From positions 186,001 through 250,000 of the forward strand of contig JAZGUH010000705.1 of NCBI GenBank assembly GCA_037893225.1: a stretch of DNA of 64,000 nt, written 5' to 3'. A program made the position numbers and the translations under genes. This DNA is from Hippasteria phrygiana (taxonomy: Eukaryota > Echinodermata > Asteroidea > Valvatida > Goniasteridae). The notes under the pieces were generated by a model that was given only the letters and a program-made list of their open reading frames with translations, did no database searches and had not been told where the DNA came from. Positions 37,771 to 51,422 of the stretch are shown here, piece after piece; position 1 is the stretch's first letter; the number at the start of each line of letters is the position of its first letter.

Positions 37771-40741
37771 GCCAGATCTAAGCTATCCATACATGTCAAA
37801 ATTACTGAATTTGGTTGATATTTCATGCAATTATGAATGAGTAAAGCAAGTCCATACCCCAGGGAATTTGACAGGCATGGAGCAATAAATTAAAGGTAAT
37901 CTGCACACAGATGGTGGCCGGGAAGAAAATAAACATTGCGAGGTTTGAATTTTCTCCACAAGTGTTAACTCTAAGAAGCCGCCGATAATTGCAACATGTA
38001 GCGCCAGATCTAAGCTATCCATACATGTCAAAATTACTGTATTTGGTTTATATTTCATGCAATTTTGAATGAGTAAAGCAAGTCCATACCCCAGGGAATT
38101 TGACATGCATGGAGCAATAAATAGACGGTAACATGTACACAGATGTTGGCCGGAAAGAAAATAAACATTGCGAGGTTTGCATTTTCTCCACAAGTTTTAA
38201 CTCTAGGAATCCGCCGATGATTGCAACATGTAGCGCCAGATCTAAGCTATCCATACATGTCAAAATTACTGTATTTGGTTTATATTTCATGCAATTATGA
38301 ATGAGTAAAGCACGTCATACCCTAGGGAATTTGACAGGCATGGAGCAATAAATAGAAGGTAATATGCACACAGATGTTGACAAGTGTTAACTCTAAGAAG
38401 CCGCCGATAATTGCAACATGTAGCGCCAGATCTAAGCTATCCATACATGTCAAAATTACTGAATTTGGTTGATATTTCATGCAATTATGAATGAGTAAAG
38501 CAAGTCCATACCCCAGGGAATTTGACATGCATGGAGCAATAAATAGACGGTAACATGTACACAGATGTTGGCCGGAAAGAAAATAAACATTGCGAGGTTT
38601 GAATTTTCTCCACAAGTTTTAACTCTAAGAAGCCGCCGATAATTGCAACATGTAGCGCCAGATCTAAGCTATCCATACATGTCAAAATTACTGAATTTGG
38701 TTGATATTTCATGCAATTATGAATGAGTAAAGCAAGTCCATACCCCAGGGAATTTGACATGCATGGAGCAATAAATAGACGGTAATATGTACACAGATGT
38801 TGGCCGGAAAGAAAATAAACATTGCGAGGTTTGAATTTTCTCCACAAGTGTTAACTCAAAGAAGCCGCCGATAATTGCAACATGTAGCGCCAGATCTAAG
38901 CTATCCATACATGTCAAAATTACTGTATTTGGTTTATATTTCATGCAATTTTGAATGAGTAAAGCAAGTCATACCCTAGGGAATTTGACAGGCATGGAGC
39001 AATAAATAGAAGGTAATATGCACACAGATGTTGGCCGGAAAGAAAATAAACATTGCGAGGTTTGAATTTTCTCCACAAGTGTTAACTCTAAGAAGCCGCC
39101 GATAATTGCAACATGTAGCGCCAGATCTAAGCTATCCATACATGTCAAAATTACTGAATTTGGTTTATATTTCATGCAATTATGAATGAGTAAAGCAAGT
39201 CCATACCCCAGGGAATTTGACATGCATGGAGCAATAAATAGACGGTAACATGTACACAGATGTTGGCCGGAAAGAAAATAAACATTGCGAGGTTTGAATT
39301 TTCTCCACAAGTGTTAACTCTAGGAAGCCGCCGATGATTGCAACATGTAGCGCCAGATCTAAGCTATCCATACATGTCAAAATTACTGAATTTTGTTGAT
39401 ATTTCATGCAATTATGAATGAGTAAAGCAAGTCCATACCCCAGGGAATTTGACATGCATGGAGCAATAAATAGACGGTAACATGTACACAGATGTTGGCC
39501 GGAAAGAAAATAAACATTGCGAGGTTTGCATTTTCTCCACAAGTTTTAACTCTAGGAATCCGCCGATGATTGCAACATGTAGCGCCAGATCTAAGCTATC
39601 CATACATGTCAAAATTACTGTATTTGGTTTATATTTCATGCAATTATGAATGAGTAAAGCAAGTCATACCCAAGGGAATTTGACAGGCATGGAGCAATAA
39701 ATAGAAGGTAATATGCACACAGATGTTGGCCGGAAAGAAAATAAACATTGCGAGGTTTGAATTTTCTCCACAAGTTTTAACTCTAAGAAGCCGCCGATAA
39801 TTGCGACATGTAGCGCCAGATCTAAGCTATCCATACATGTCAAAATTACTGAATTTGGTTGATATTTCATGCAATTATGAATGAGTAAAGCAAGTCCATA
39901 CCCCAGGGAATTTGACATGCATGGAGCAATAAATAGACGGTAACATGTACACAGATGTTGGCCGGAAAGAAAATAAACATTGCGAGGTTTGAATTTTCTC
40001 CACAAGTTTTAACTCTAGGAAGCCGCCGATGATTGCAACATGTAGCGCCAGATCTAAGCTATCCATACATGTCAAAATTACTGAATTTGGTTGATATTTC
40101 ATGCAATTATGAATGAGTAAAGCAAGTCCATACCCCAGGGAATTTGACAGGCATGGAGCAATAAATTAAAGGTAATCTGCACACAGATGGTGGCCGGGAA
40201 GAAAATAAACATTGCGAGGTTTGAATTTTCTCCACAAGTGTTAACTCTAAGAAGCCGCCGATAATTGCAACATGTAGCGCCAGATCTAAGCTATCCATAC
40301 ATGTCAAAATTACTGTATTTGGTTTATATTTCATGCAATTTTGAATGAGTAAAGCAAGTCCATACCCCAGGGAATTTGACATGCATGGAGCAATAAATAG
40401 ACGGTAACATGTACACAGATGTTGGCCGGAAAGAAAATAAACATTGCGAGGTTTGCATTTTCTCCACAAGTTTTAACTCTAGGAATCCGCCGATGATTGC
40501 AACATGTAGCGCCAGATCTAAGCTATCCATACATGTCAAAATTACTGTATTTGGTTTATATTTCATGCAATTATGAATGAGTAAAGCACGTCATACCCCA
40601 GGGAATTTGACATGCATGGAGCAATAAATAGACGGTAATATGTACACAGATGTTGGCCGGAAAGAAAATAAACATTGCGAGGTTTGAATTTTCTCCACAA
40701 GTTTTAACTCTAGGAAGCCGCCGATGATTGCAACATGTAGC
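37771..40741. repeat. A Cp D I G H B C E F A Cp plus mosaic (4825-bp-offset duplication, copy 1)
   Basis: Monomers at 37771, 38003, 38235 (190 bp), 38425, 38657, 38889 (231 bp), 39120, 39352, 39584 (231 bp), 39815, 40047, 40279 and 40511 (231 bp). A 6-mer is joined to B C E F without the usual A, and C carries gaattttgttga. The same 13 monomers recur from 42596, offset 4825 bp. Private to this copy: gcgacatg at 39805. Confidence 0.93.
40511..40741. repeat. Mosaic 231-bp monomer, D start, G/K middle, F/J end
   Basis: Starts gtatttggttta, aattatg and agcacgtcatac (typical of D), then accccaggg, acatgcatgg and gacggtaatatgtac (G/K), then agtttt, ctaggaag, gatgatt (F/J). The first switch lies inside the short cataccc segment. 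The same first switch is present in the monomer at 45336, but the two diverge towards their ends. Confidence 0.87.
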
Positions 40742-42595
40742 GCCAGATCTAAGCTATCCATACATGTCAAAATTACTGAATTTGGTTGATATTTCATGCA
40801 ATTATGAATGAGTAAAGCAAGTCCATACCCCAGGGAATTTGACATGCATGGAGCAATAAATAGACGGTAACATGTACACAGATGTTGGCCGGAAAGAAAA
40901 TAAACATTGCGAGGTTTGAATTTTCTCCACAAGTTTTAACTCTAGGAAGCCGCCGATGATTGCAACATGTAGCGCCAGATCTAAGCTATCCATACATGTC
41001 AAAATTACTGAATTTGGTTGATATTTCATGCAATTATGAATGAGTAAAGCAAGTCCATACCCCAGGGAATTTGACATGCATGGAGCAATAAATAGACGGT
41101 AATATGTACACAGATGTTGGCCGGAAAGAAAATAAACATTGCGAGGTTTGAATTTTCTCCACAAGTGTTAACTCTAAGAAGCCGCCGATAATTGCAACAT
41201 GTAGCGCCAGATCTAAGCTATCCATACATGTCAAAATTACTGAATTTGGTTTATATTTTATGCAATTTTGAATGAGTAAAGCAAGTCATACCCTAGGGAA
41301 TTTGACAGGCATGGAGCAATAAATAGAAGGTAATATGCACACAGATGTTGGCCGGAAAGAAAATAAACATTGCGAGGTTTGAATTTTCTCCACAAGTTTT
41401 AACTCTAAGAAGCCGCCGATAATTGCAACATGTAGCGCCAGATCTAAGCTATCCATACATGTCAAAATTACTGAATTTGGTTGATATTTCATGCAATTAT
41501 GAATGAGTAAAGCAAGTCCATACCCCAGGGAATTTGACAGGCATGGAGCAATAAATTAAAGGTAATCTGCACACAGATGGTGGCCGGGAAGAAAATAAAC
41601 ATTGCGAGGTTTGAATTTTCTCCACAAGTGTTAACTCTAAGAAGCCGCCGATAATTGCAACATGTAGCGCCAGATCTAAGCTATCCATACATGTCAAAAT
41701 TACTGAATTTGGTTTATATTTCATGCAATTATGAATGAGTAAAGCAAGTCCATACCCCAGGGAATTTGACATGCATGGAGCAATAAATAGACGGTAACAT
41801 GTACACAGATGTTGGCCGGAAAGAAAATAAACATTGCGAGGTTTGAATTTTCTCCACAAGTGTTAACTCTAGGAAGCCGCCGATGATTGCAACATGTAGC
41901 GCCAGATCTAAGCTATCCATACATGTCAAAATTACTGAATTTGGTTGATATTTCATGCAATTATGAATGAGTAAAGCAAGTCCATACCCCAGGGAATTTG
42001 ACATGCATGGAGCAATAAATAGACGGTAACATGTACACAGATGTTGGCCGGAAAGAAAATAAACATTGCGAGGTTTGCATTTTCTCCACAAGTTTTAACT
42101 CTAGGAATCCGCCGATGATTGCAACATGTAGCGCCAGATCTAAGCTATCCATACATGTCAAAATTACTGTATTTGGTTTATATTTCATGCAATTATGAAT
42201 GAGTAAAGCAAGTCATACCCAAGGGAATTTGACAGGCATGGAGCAATAAATAGAAGGTAATATGCACACAGATGTTGGCCGGAAAGAAAATAAACATTGC
42301 GAGGTTTGAATTTTCTCCACAAGTTTTAACTCTAAGAAGCCGCCGATAATTGCAACATGTAGCGCCAGATCTAAGCTATCCATACATGTCAAAATTACTG
42401 AATTTGGTTGATATTTCATGCAATTATGAATGAGTAAAGCAAGTCCATACCCCAGGGAATTTGACATGCATGGAGCAATAAATAGACGGTAACATGTACA
42501 CAGATGTTGGCCGGAAAGAAAATAAACATTGCGAGGTTTGAATTTTCTCCACAAGTTTTAACTCTAGGAAGCCGCCGATGATTGCAACATGTAGC
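40742..42595. repeat. HOR 8-mer F K H* A B C E F (1854 bp)
   Basis: Monomers at 40742, 40974, 41206 (231 bp, tattttatgc), 41437, 41669, 41901, 42133 (231 bp) and 42364. Same order as 12501-14354 at an offset of 28,241 bp; the match continues into the next A Cp D. Confidence 0.94.
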
Positions 42596-45500
42596 GCCAG
42601 ATCTAAGCTATCCATACATGTCAAAATTACTGAATTTGGTTGATATTTCATGCAATTATGAATGAGTAAAGCAAGTCCATACCCCAGGGAATTTGACAGG
42701 CATGGAGCAATAAATTAAAGGTAATCTGCACACAGATGGTGGCCGGGAAGAAAATAAACATTGCGAGGTTTGAATTTTCTCCACAAGTGTTAACTCTAAG
42801 AAGCCGCCGATAATTGCAACATGTAGCGCCAGATCTAAGCTATCCATACATGTCAAAATTACTGTATTTGGTTTATATTTCATGCAATTTTGAATGAGTA
42901 AAGCAAGTCCATACCCCAGGGAATTTGACATGCATGGAGCAATAAATAGACGGTAACATGTACACAGATGTTGGCCGGAAAGAAAATAAACATTGCGAGG
43001 TTTGCATTTTCTCCACAAGTTTTAACTCTAGGAATCCGCCGATGATTGCAACATGTAGCGCCAGATCTAAGCTATCCATACATGTCAAAATTACTGTATT
43101 TGGTTTATATTTCATGCAATTATGAATGAGTAAAGCACGTCATACCCTAGGGAATTTGACAGGCATGGAGCAATAAATAGAAGGTAATATGCACACAGAT
43201 GTTGACAAGTGTTAACTCTAAGAAGCCGCCGATAATTGCAACATGTAGCGCCAGATCTAAGCTATCCATACATGTCAAAATTACTGAATTTGGTTGATAT
43301 TTCATGCAATTATGAATGAGTAAAGCAAGTCCATACCCCAGGGAATTTGACATGCATGGAGCAATAAATAGACGGTAACATGTACACAGATGTTGGCCGG
43401 AAAGAAAATAAACATTGCGAGGTTTGAATTTTCTCCACAAGTTTTAACTCTAAGAAGCCGCCGATAATTGCAACATATAGCGCCAGATCTAAGCTATCCA
43501 TACATGTCAAAATTACTGAATTTGGTTGATATTTCATGCAATTATGAATGAGTAAAGCAAGTCCATACCCCAGGGAATTTGACATGCATGGAGCAATAAA
43601 TAGACGGTAATATGTACACAGATGTTGGCCGGAAAGAAAATAAACATTGCGAGGTTTGAATTTTCTCCACAAGTGTTAACTCAAAGAAGCCGCCGATAAT
43701 TGCAACATGTAGCGCCAGATCTAAGCTATCCATACATGTCAAAATTACTGTATTTGGTTTATATTTCATGCAATTTTGAATGAGTAAAGCAAGTCATACC
43801 CTAGGGAATTTGACAGGCATGGAGCAATAAATAGAAGGTAATATGCACACAGATGTTGGCCGGAAAGAAAATAAACATTGCGAGGTTTGAATTTTCTCCA
43901 CAAGTGTTAACTCTAAGAAGCCGCCGATAATTGCAACATGTAGCGCCAGATCTAAGCTATCCATACATGTCAAAATTACTGAATTTGGTTTATATTTCAT
44001 GCAATTATGAATGAGTAAAGCAAGTCCATACCCCAGGGAATTTGACATGCATGGAGCAATAAATAGACGGTAACATGTACACAGATGTTGGCCGGAAAGA
44101 AAATAAACATTGCGAGGTTTGAATTTTCTCCACAAGTGTTAACTCTAGGAAGCCGCCGATGATTGCAACATGTAGCGCCAGATCTAAGCTATCCATACAT
44201 GTCAAAATTACTGAATTTTGTTGATATTTCATGCAATTATGAATGAGTAAAGCAAGTCCATACCCCAGGGAATTTGACATGCATGGAGCAATAAATAGAC
44301 GGTAACATGTACACAGATGTTGGCCGGAAAGAAAATAAACATTGCGAGGTTTGCATTTTCTCCACAAGTTTTAACTCTAGGAATCCGCCGATGATTGCAA
44401 CATGTAGCGCCAGATCTAAGCTATCCATACATGTCAAAATTACTGTATTTGGTTTATATTTCATGCAATTATGAATGAGTAAAGCAAGTCATACCCAAGG
44501 GAATTTGACAGGCATGGAGCAATAAATAGAAGGTAATATGCACACAGATGTTGGCCGGAAAGAAAATAAACATTGCGAGGTTTGAATTTTCTCCACAAGT
44601 TTTAACTCTAAGAAGCCGCCGATAATTGCAACATGTAGCGCCAGATCTAAGCTATCCATACATGTCACAATTACTGAATTTGGTTGATATTTCATGCAAT
44701 TATGAATGAGTAAAGCAAGTCCATACCCCAGGGAATTTGACATGCATGGAGCAATAAATAGACGGTAACATGTACACAGATGTTGGCCGGAAAGAAAATA
44801 AACATTGCGAGGTTTGAATTTTCTCCACAAGTTTTAACTCTAGGAAGCCGCCGATGATTGCAACATGTAGCGCCAGATCTAAGCTATCCATACATGTCAA
44901 AATTACTGAATTTGGTTGATATTTCATGCAATTATGAATGAGTAAAGCAAGTCCATACCCCAGGGAATTTGACAGGCATGGAGCAATAAATTAAAGGTAA
45001 TCTGCACACAGATGGTGGCCGGGAAGAAAATAAACATTGCGAGGTTTGAATTTTCTCCACAAGTGTTAACTCTAAGAAGCCGCCGATAATTGCAACATGT
45101 AGCGCCAGATCTAAGCTATCCATACATGTCAAAATTACTGTATTTGGTTTATATTTCATGCAATTTTGAATGAGTAAAGCAAGTCCATACCCCAGGGAAT
45201 TTGACATGCATGGAGCAATAAATAGACGGTAACATGTACACAGATGTTGGCCGGAAAGAAAATAAACATTGCGAGGTTTGCATTTTCTCCACAAGTTTTA
45301 ACTCTAGGAATCCGCCGATGATTGCAACATGTAGCGCCAGATCTAAGCTATCCATACATGTCAAAATTACTGTATTTGGTTTATATTTCATGCAATTATG
45401 AATGAGTAAAGCACGTCATACCCCAGGGAATTTGACATGCATGGAGCAATAAATAGACGGTAATATGTACACAGATGTTGGCCGGAAAGAAAATAAACAT

Positions 45501-45797
45501 TGCGAGGTTTGAATTTTCTCCACAAGTGTTAACTCAAAGAAGCCGCCGATAATTGCAACATGTAGCGCCAGATCTAAGCTATCCATACATGTCAAAATTA
45601 CTGTATTTGGTTTATATTTCATGCAATTTTGAATGAGTAAAGCAAGTCATACCCTAGGGAATTTGACAGGCATGGAGCAATAAATAGAAGGTAATATGCA
45701 CACAGATGTTGGCCGGAAAGAAAATAAACATTGCGAGGTTTGAATTTTCTCCACAAGTTTTAACTCTAAGAAGCCGCCGATAATTGCAACATGTAGC
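42596..45797. repeat. A Cp D I G H B C E F A Cp, mosaic, H (4825-bp-offset duplication, copy 2)
   Basis: Monomers at 42596, 42828, 43060 (190 bp), 43250, 43482, 43714 (231 bp), 43945, 44177, 44409 (231 bp), 44640, 44872, 45104, 45336 (231 bp) and 45567 (231 bp). Private changes against copy 1: acatatagc at 43477 and gtcacaatt at 44668. Confidence 0.93.
45336..45566. repeat. Mosaic 231-bp monomer, D start and G body
   Basis: Starts like D (gtatttggttta, gcacgtcatac), then continues accccaggg, acatgcatgg, gacggtaatatgtac, gtgtt, actcaaagaag like G, and is followed by H. It therefore fuses D to G, deleting the D end, all of I and the G start from an A Cp D I G H unit. Confidence 0.88.
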
Positions 45798-46683
45798 GCC
45801 AGATCTAAGCTATCCATACATGTCAAAATTACTGAATTTGGTTTATATTTCATGCAATTATGAATGAGTAAAGCAAGTCCATACCCCAGGGAATTTGACA
45901 GGCATGGAGCAATAAATTAAAGGTAATCTGCACACAGATGGTGGCCGGGAAGAAAATAAACATTGCGAGGTTTGAATTTTCTCCACAAGTGTTAACTCTA
46001 AGAAGCCGCCGATAATTGCAACATGTAGCGCCAGATCTAAGCTATCCATACATGTCAAAATTACTGTATTTGGTTTATATTTCATGCAATTTTGAATGAG
46101 TAAAGCAAGTCCATACCCCAGGGAATTTGACATGCATGGAGCAATAAATAGACGGTACCATGTACACAGATGTTGGCCGGAAAGAAAATAAACATTGCGA
46201 GGTTTGCATTTTCTCCACAAGTTTTAACTCTAGGAATCCGCCGATGATTGCAACATGTAGCGCCAGATCTAAGCTATCCATACATGTCAAAATTACTGTA
46301 TTTGGTTTATATTTCATGCAATTATGAATGAGTAAAGCAAGTCATACCCTAGGGAATTTGACAGGCATGGAGCAATAAATAGAAGGTAATATGCACACAG
46401 ATGTTGACAAGTGTTAACTCTAAGAAGCCGCCGATAATTGCAACATGTAGCGCCAGATCTAAGCTATCCATACATGTCAAAATTACTGCATTTGGTTGAT
46501 ATTTCATGCAATTATGAATGAGTAAAGCGAGTCCATACCCCAGGGAATTTCACATGCATGGAGCAATAAATAGACGGTAACATGTACACAGATGTTGGCC
46601 AGAAAGAAAATAAACATTGCGAGGTTTGAATTTTCTCCACAAGTTTTAACTCTAGGAAGCCGCCGATGATTGCAACATGTAGC
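45798..46683. repeat. HOR 4-mer A Cp D F (886 bp) with private variants
   Basis: Monomers at 45798, 46030, 46262 (190 bp) and 46452. D here has gcaagtcat instead of gcacgtcat. F has several private changes: gcatttgg, gcgagtcc, tttcacatgc and ggccagaaag (a CpG change). This begins the less uniform part of the array. Confidence 0.92.
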
Positions 46684-48031
46684 GCCAGATCTAAGCTATC
46701 CATACATGTCAAAATTACTGAATTTGGTTGATATTTCATGCAATTATGAATGAGTAAAGCATGTCCATACCCAAGGGAATTTGACAGGCATGGAGCAATA
46801 AATTAAAGGTAATCTGCACACAGATGGTGGCCGGGAAGAAAATAAACATTGCGAGGTTTGAATTTTCTCCACAAGTGTTAACTCTAAGAAGCCGCCGATA
46901 ATTGCAACATGTAGCGCCAGATCTAAGCTATCCATACATGTCAAAATTACTGTATTTGGTTTATATTTCATGCAATTTTGAATGAGTAAAGCAAGTCCAT
47001 ACCCCAGGGAATTTGACATGCATGGAGCAATAAATAGACGGTAACATGTACACAGATGTTGGCCGGAAAGAAAATAAACATTGCGAGGTTTGCATTTTCT
47101 CCACAAGTTTTAACTCTAGGAATCCGCCGATGATTGCAACATGTAGCGCCAGATCTAAGCTATCCATACATGTCAAAATTACTGTATTTGGTTTATATTT
47201 CATGCAATTATGAATGAGTAAAGCAAGTCATACCCTAGGGAATTTGACAGGCATGGAGCAATAAATAGAAGGTAATATGCACACAGATGTTGACAAGTGT
47301 TAACTCTAAGAAGCCGCCGATAATTGCAACATGTAGCGCCAGATCTAAGCTATCCATACATGTCAAAATTACTGAATTTGGTTGATATTTCATGCAATTA
47401 TGAATGAGTAAAGCAAGTCCATACCCCAGGGAATTTGACATGCATGGAGCAATAAATAGACGGTAACATGTACACAGATGTTGGCCGGAAAGAAAATAAA
47501 CATTGCGAGGTTTGAATTTTCTCCACAAGTTTTAACTCTAGGAAACCGCCGATGATTGCAACATGTAGCGCCAGATCTAAGCTATCCATACATGTCAAAA
47601 TTACTGTATTTGGTTTATATTTCATGCAATTTTGAATGAGTAAAGCAAGTCATACCCTAGGGAATTTGACAGGCATGGAGCAATAAATAGACGGTAATAT
47701 GTACACAGATGTTGGCCGGAAAGAAAATAAACATTGCGAGGTTTGAATTTTCTCCACAAGTGTTAACTCTAAGAAGCCGCCGATAATTGCAACATGTAGC
47801 GCCAGATCTAAGCTATCCATACATGTCCAAATTACTGTATTTGGTTTATATTTCATGCAATTTTGAATGAGTAAAGCAAGTCATACCCTAGGGAATTTGA
47901 CAGGCATGGAGCAATAAATAGAAGGTAATATGCACACAGATGTTGGCCGGAAAGAAAATAAACATTGCGAGGTTTGAATTTTCTCCACAAGTTTTAACTC
48001 TAAGAAGCCGCCGATAATTGCAACATGTAGC
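46684..48031. repeat. A Cp D F plus two H-like monomers (1348 bp)
   Basis: Monomers at 46684, 46916, 47148 (190 bp), 47338, 47570 (231 bp) and 47801 (231 bp). A has gcatgtccatacccaaggg. The monomer at 47570 is H-like at its start and K-like from gacggtaatatgtac onward. The one at 47801 carries atgtccaaatt, a marker that recurs several times to 55.1 kb. Confidence 0.91.
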
Positions 48032-48263
48032 GCCAGATCTAAGCTATCCATACATGTCAAAATTACTGAATTTGGTTGATATTTCATGCAATTATGAATG
48101 AGTAAAGCAAGTCCATACCCCAGGGAATTTGACAGGCATGGAGCAATAAATTAAAGGTAATCTGCACACAGATGGTGGCCGGGAAGAAAATAAACATTGC
48201 GAGGTTTGCATTTTCTCCACAAGTTTTAACTCTAGGAATCCGCCGATGATTGCAACATGTAGC
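48032..48263. repeat. Mosaic monomer, A start and C end
   Basis: Carries ttaaaggtaatctgcac and ggtggccggg like A, then tttgcatttt, agtttt and ctaggaatcc like C, so the switch lies within about 48,184-48,209. It is followed by D, as C would be. This is an in-register fusion of A and Cp with loss of one monomer. Confidence 0.88.
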
Positions 48264-49379
48264 GCCAGATCTAAGCTATCCATACATGTCAAAATTACTG
48301 TATTTGGTTTATATTTCATGCAATTATGAATGAGTAAAGCAAGTCATACCCTAGGGAATTTGACATGCATGGAGCAATAAATAGAAGGTAATATGCACAC
48401 AGATGTTGACAAGTGTTAACTCTAAGAAGCCGCCGATAATTGCAACATGTAGCGCCAGATCTAAGCTATCCATACATGTCAAAATTACTGTATTTGGTTT
48501 ATATTTCATGCAATTTTGAATGAGTAAAGCAAGTCATACCCCAGGGAATTTGACAGGCTTGGAGCAATAAATAGAAGGTAATATGCACACAGATGTTGGC
48601 CGGAAAGAAAATAAACATTGCGAGGTTTGAATTTTCTCCACAAGTTTGAACTCTAAGAAGCCGCCGATGATTGCAACATGTAGCGCCAGATCTAAGCTAT
48701 CCATATATGTCAAAATTACTGCATTTGGTTGATATTTCATGCAATTATGAATGAGTAAAGCAAGTCCATACCGCAGGGAATTTGACATGCATGGAGCAAT
48801 AAATAGACGGTAACATGTACACAGATGTTGGCCGGAAAGAAAATAAACATTGCGAGGTTTGAATTTTCTAGACAAGTTTGAACTCTAGGCAGCCGCCGAT
48901 GATTGCAACATGTAGGGCCAGATCTAAGCTATACATACATGTCAAAATTACTGTATTTGGTTTATATTTCATGCAATTTTGAATGAGTAAAGCAAGTCAT
49001 ACCCTAGGGAATTTGACAGGCATGGAGCAATAAAATAGAAGGTAATATGCACACAGATGTTGGCCGGAAAGAAAATAAACATTGCGAGGTTTGAATTTTC
49101 TCCACAAGTTTTAACTCTAAGAAGCCGCCGATAATTGCAACATGTAGCGCCAGATCTAAGCTATCCATACATGTCAAAATTACTGTATTTGGTTTATATT
49201 TCATGCAATTTTGAATGAGTAAAGCAAGTCATACCCTAGGGAATTTGACAGGCATGGAGCAATAAATAGAAGGTAATATGCACACAGATGTTGGCAGGAA
49301 AGAAAATAAACATTGCGAGGTTTGAATTTTCTCCACAAGTTTTAACTCTAAGAAGCCGCCGATAATTGCAACATGTAGC
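48264..49379. repeat. D J F H H: most divergent stretch of the window
   Basis: Monomers at 48264 (190 bp), 48454 (231 bp), 48685, 48917 (232 bp, H with one inserted A) and 49149 (231 bp). Private changes concentrate here: gtttgaact in two monomers, ccatatatg, accgcaggg, tctagacaag, ctaggcagcc, gtagggccag, gctatacatac, ggcaggaaag. Some of these damage the junction dyad. Confidence 0.91.
48917..49148. repeat. H monomer with 1-base insertion (taaaatagaagg)
   Basis: One extra A in taaaatagaagg makes this otherwise 231-bp type 232 bp long. The same insertion is present in the H monomer at 52772-53003 and nowhere else that I saw, so the two are recent relatives. Confidence 0.9.
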
Positions 49380-51422
49380 GCCAGATCTAAGCTATCCATA
49401 CATGTCAAAATTACTGAATTTGGTTGATATTTCATGCAATTATGAATGAGTAAAGCAAGTCCATACCCCAGGGAATTTGACAGGCATGGAGCAATACATT
49501 AAAGGTAATCTGCACACAGATGTTGGCCGGAAAGAAAATAAACATTGCGAGGTTTGAATTTTCTCCACAAGTTTTAACTCTAAGAAGCCGCCGATAATTG
49601 CAACATGTAGCGCCAGATCTAAGCTATCCATACATGTCAAAATTACTGAATTTGGTTGATATTTCATGCAATTATGAATGAGTAAAGCAAGTCCATACCC
49701 CAGGGAATTTGACATGCATGGAGCAATAAATAGACGGTAATATGTACACAGATGTTGGCCGGAAAGAAAATAAACATTGCGAGGTTTGAATTTTCTCCAC
49801 AAGTGTTAACTCTAAGAAGCCGCCGATAATTGCAACATGTAGCGCCAGATCTAAGCTATCCATACATGTCCAAATTACTGTATTTGGTTTATATTTCATG
49901 CAATTTTGAATGAGTAAAGCAAGTCATACCCTAGGGAATTTGACAGGCATGGAGCAATAAATTGAAGGTAATATGCACACAGATGGTGGCCGGGAAGAAA
50001 ATAAACATTGCGAGGTTTGAATTTTCTCCACAAGTGTTAACTCTAAGAAGCCGCCGATAATTGCAACATGTAGCGCCAGATCTAAGCTATCCATACATGT
50101 CAAAATTACTGTATTTGGTTTATATTTCATGCAATTTTGAATGAGTAAAGCAAGTCCATACCCCAGGGAATTTGACATGCATGGAGCAATAAATAGACGG
50201 TAATATGTACACAGATGTTGGCCGGAAAGAAAATAAACATTGCGAGGTTTGCATTTTCTCCACAAGTTTTAACTCTAGGAATCCGCCGATGATTGCAACA
50301 TGTAGCGCCAGATCTAAGCTATCCATACATGTCAAAATTACTGTATTTGGTTTATATTTCATGCAATTATGAATGAGTAAAGCAAGTCATACCCTAGGGA
50401 ATTTGACATGCATGGAGCAATAAATAGAAGGTAATATGCACACAGATGTTGACAAGTGTTAACTCTAAGAAGCCGCCGATAATTGCAACATGTAGCGCCA
50501 GATCTAAGCTATCCATACATGTCAAAATTACTGAATTTGGTTGATATTTCATGCAATTATGAATGAGTAAAGCAAGTCCATACCCCAGGGAATTTGACAT
50601 GCATGGAGCAATAAATAGACGGTAACATGTACACAGATGTTGGCCGGAAAGAAAATAAACATTACGAGGTTTGAATTTTCTCCACAAGTGTTAACTCTAA
50701 GAAGCCGCCGATAATTGCAACATGTAGCGCCAGATCTAAGCTATCCATACATGTCAAAATTACTGTATTTGGTTTATATTTCATGCAATTTTGAATGAGT
50801 AAAGCAAGTCATACCCCAGGGAATTTGACAGGCTTGGAGCAATAAATAGAAGGTAATATGCACACAGATGTTGGCCGGAAAGAAAATAAACATTGCGAGG
50901 TTTGAATTTTCTCCACAAGTTTTAACTCTAGGAAGCCGCCGATGATTGCAACATGTAGCGCCAGATCTAAGCTATCCATACATGTCAAAATTACTGAATT
51001 TGGTTGATATTTCATGCAATTATGAATGAGTAAAGCAAGTCCATACCCCAGGGAATTTGACATGCATGGAGCAATAAATAGACGGTAATATGTACACAGA
51101 TGTTGGCCGGAAAGAAAATAAACATTGCGAGGTTTGAATTTTCTCCACAAGTGTTAACTCTAAGAAGCCGCCGATAATTGCAACATGTAGCGCCAGATCT
51201 AAGCTAACCATACATGTCCAAATTACTGTATTTGGTTTATATTTCATGCAATTTTGAATGAGTAAAGCAAGTCATACCCTAGGGAATTTGACAGGCATGG
51301 AGCAATAAATAGAAGGTAATATGCACACAGATGTTGGCCGGAAAGAAAATAAACATTGCGAGGTTTGAATTTTCTCCACAAGTTTTAACTCTAAGAAGCC
51401 GCCGATAATTGCAACATGTAGC
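49380..51422. repeat. A-variant K mosaic Cp D F/K J K H (2043 bp)
   Basis: Monomers at 49380, 49612, 49844 (231 bp), 50075, 50307 (190 bp), 50497, 50729 (231 bp), 50960 and 51192 (231 bp). The first is an A variant with caatacattaaagg and gttggccgg. The one at 49844 combines H (gtcataccctaggg) with A (ggtggccggg) and has aattgaagg. D here has acatgcatgg. J carries caggcttgg. Confidence 0.91.
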
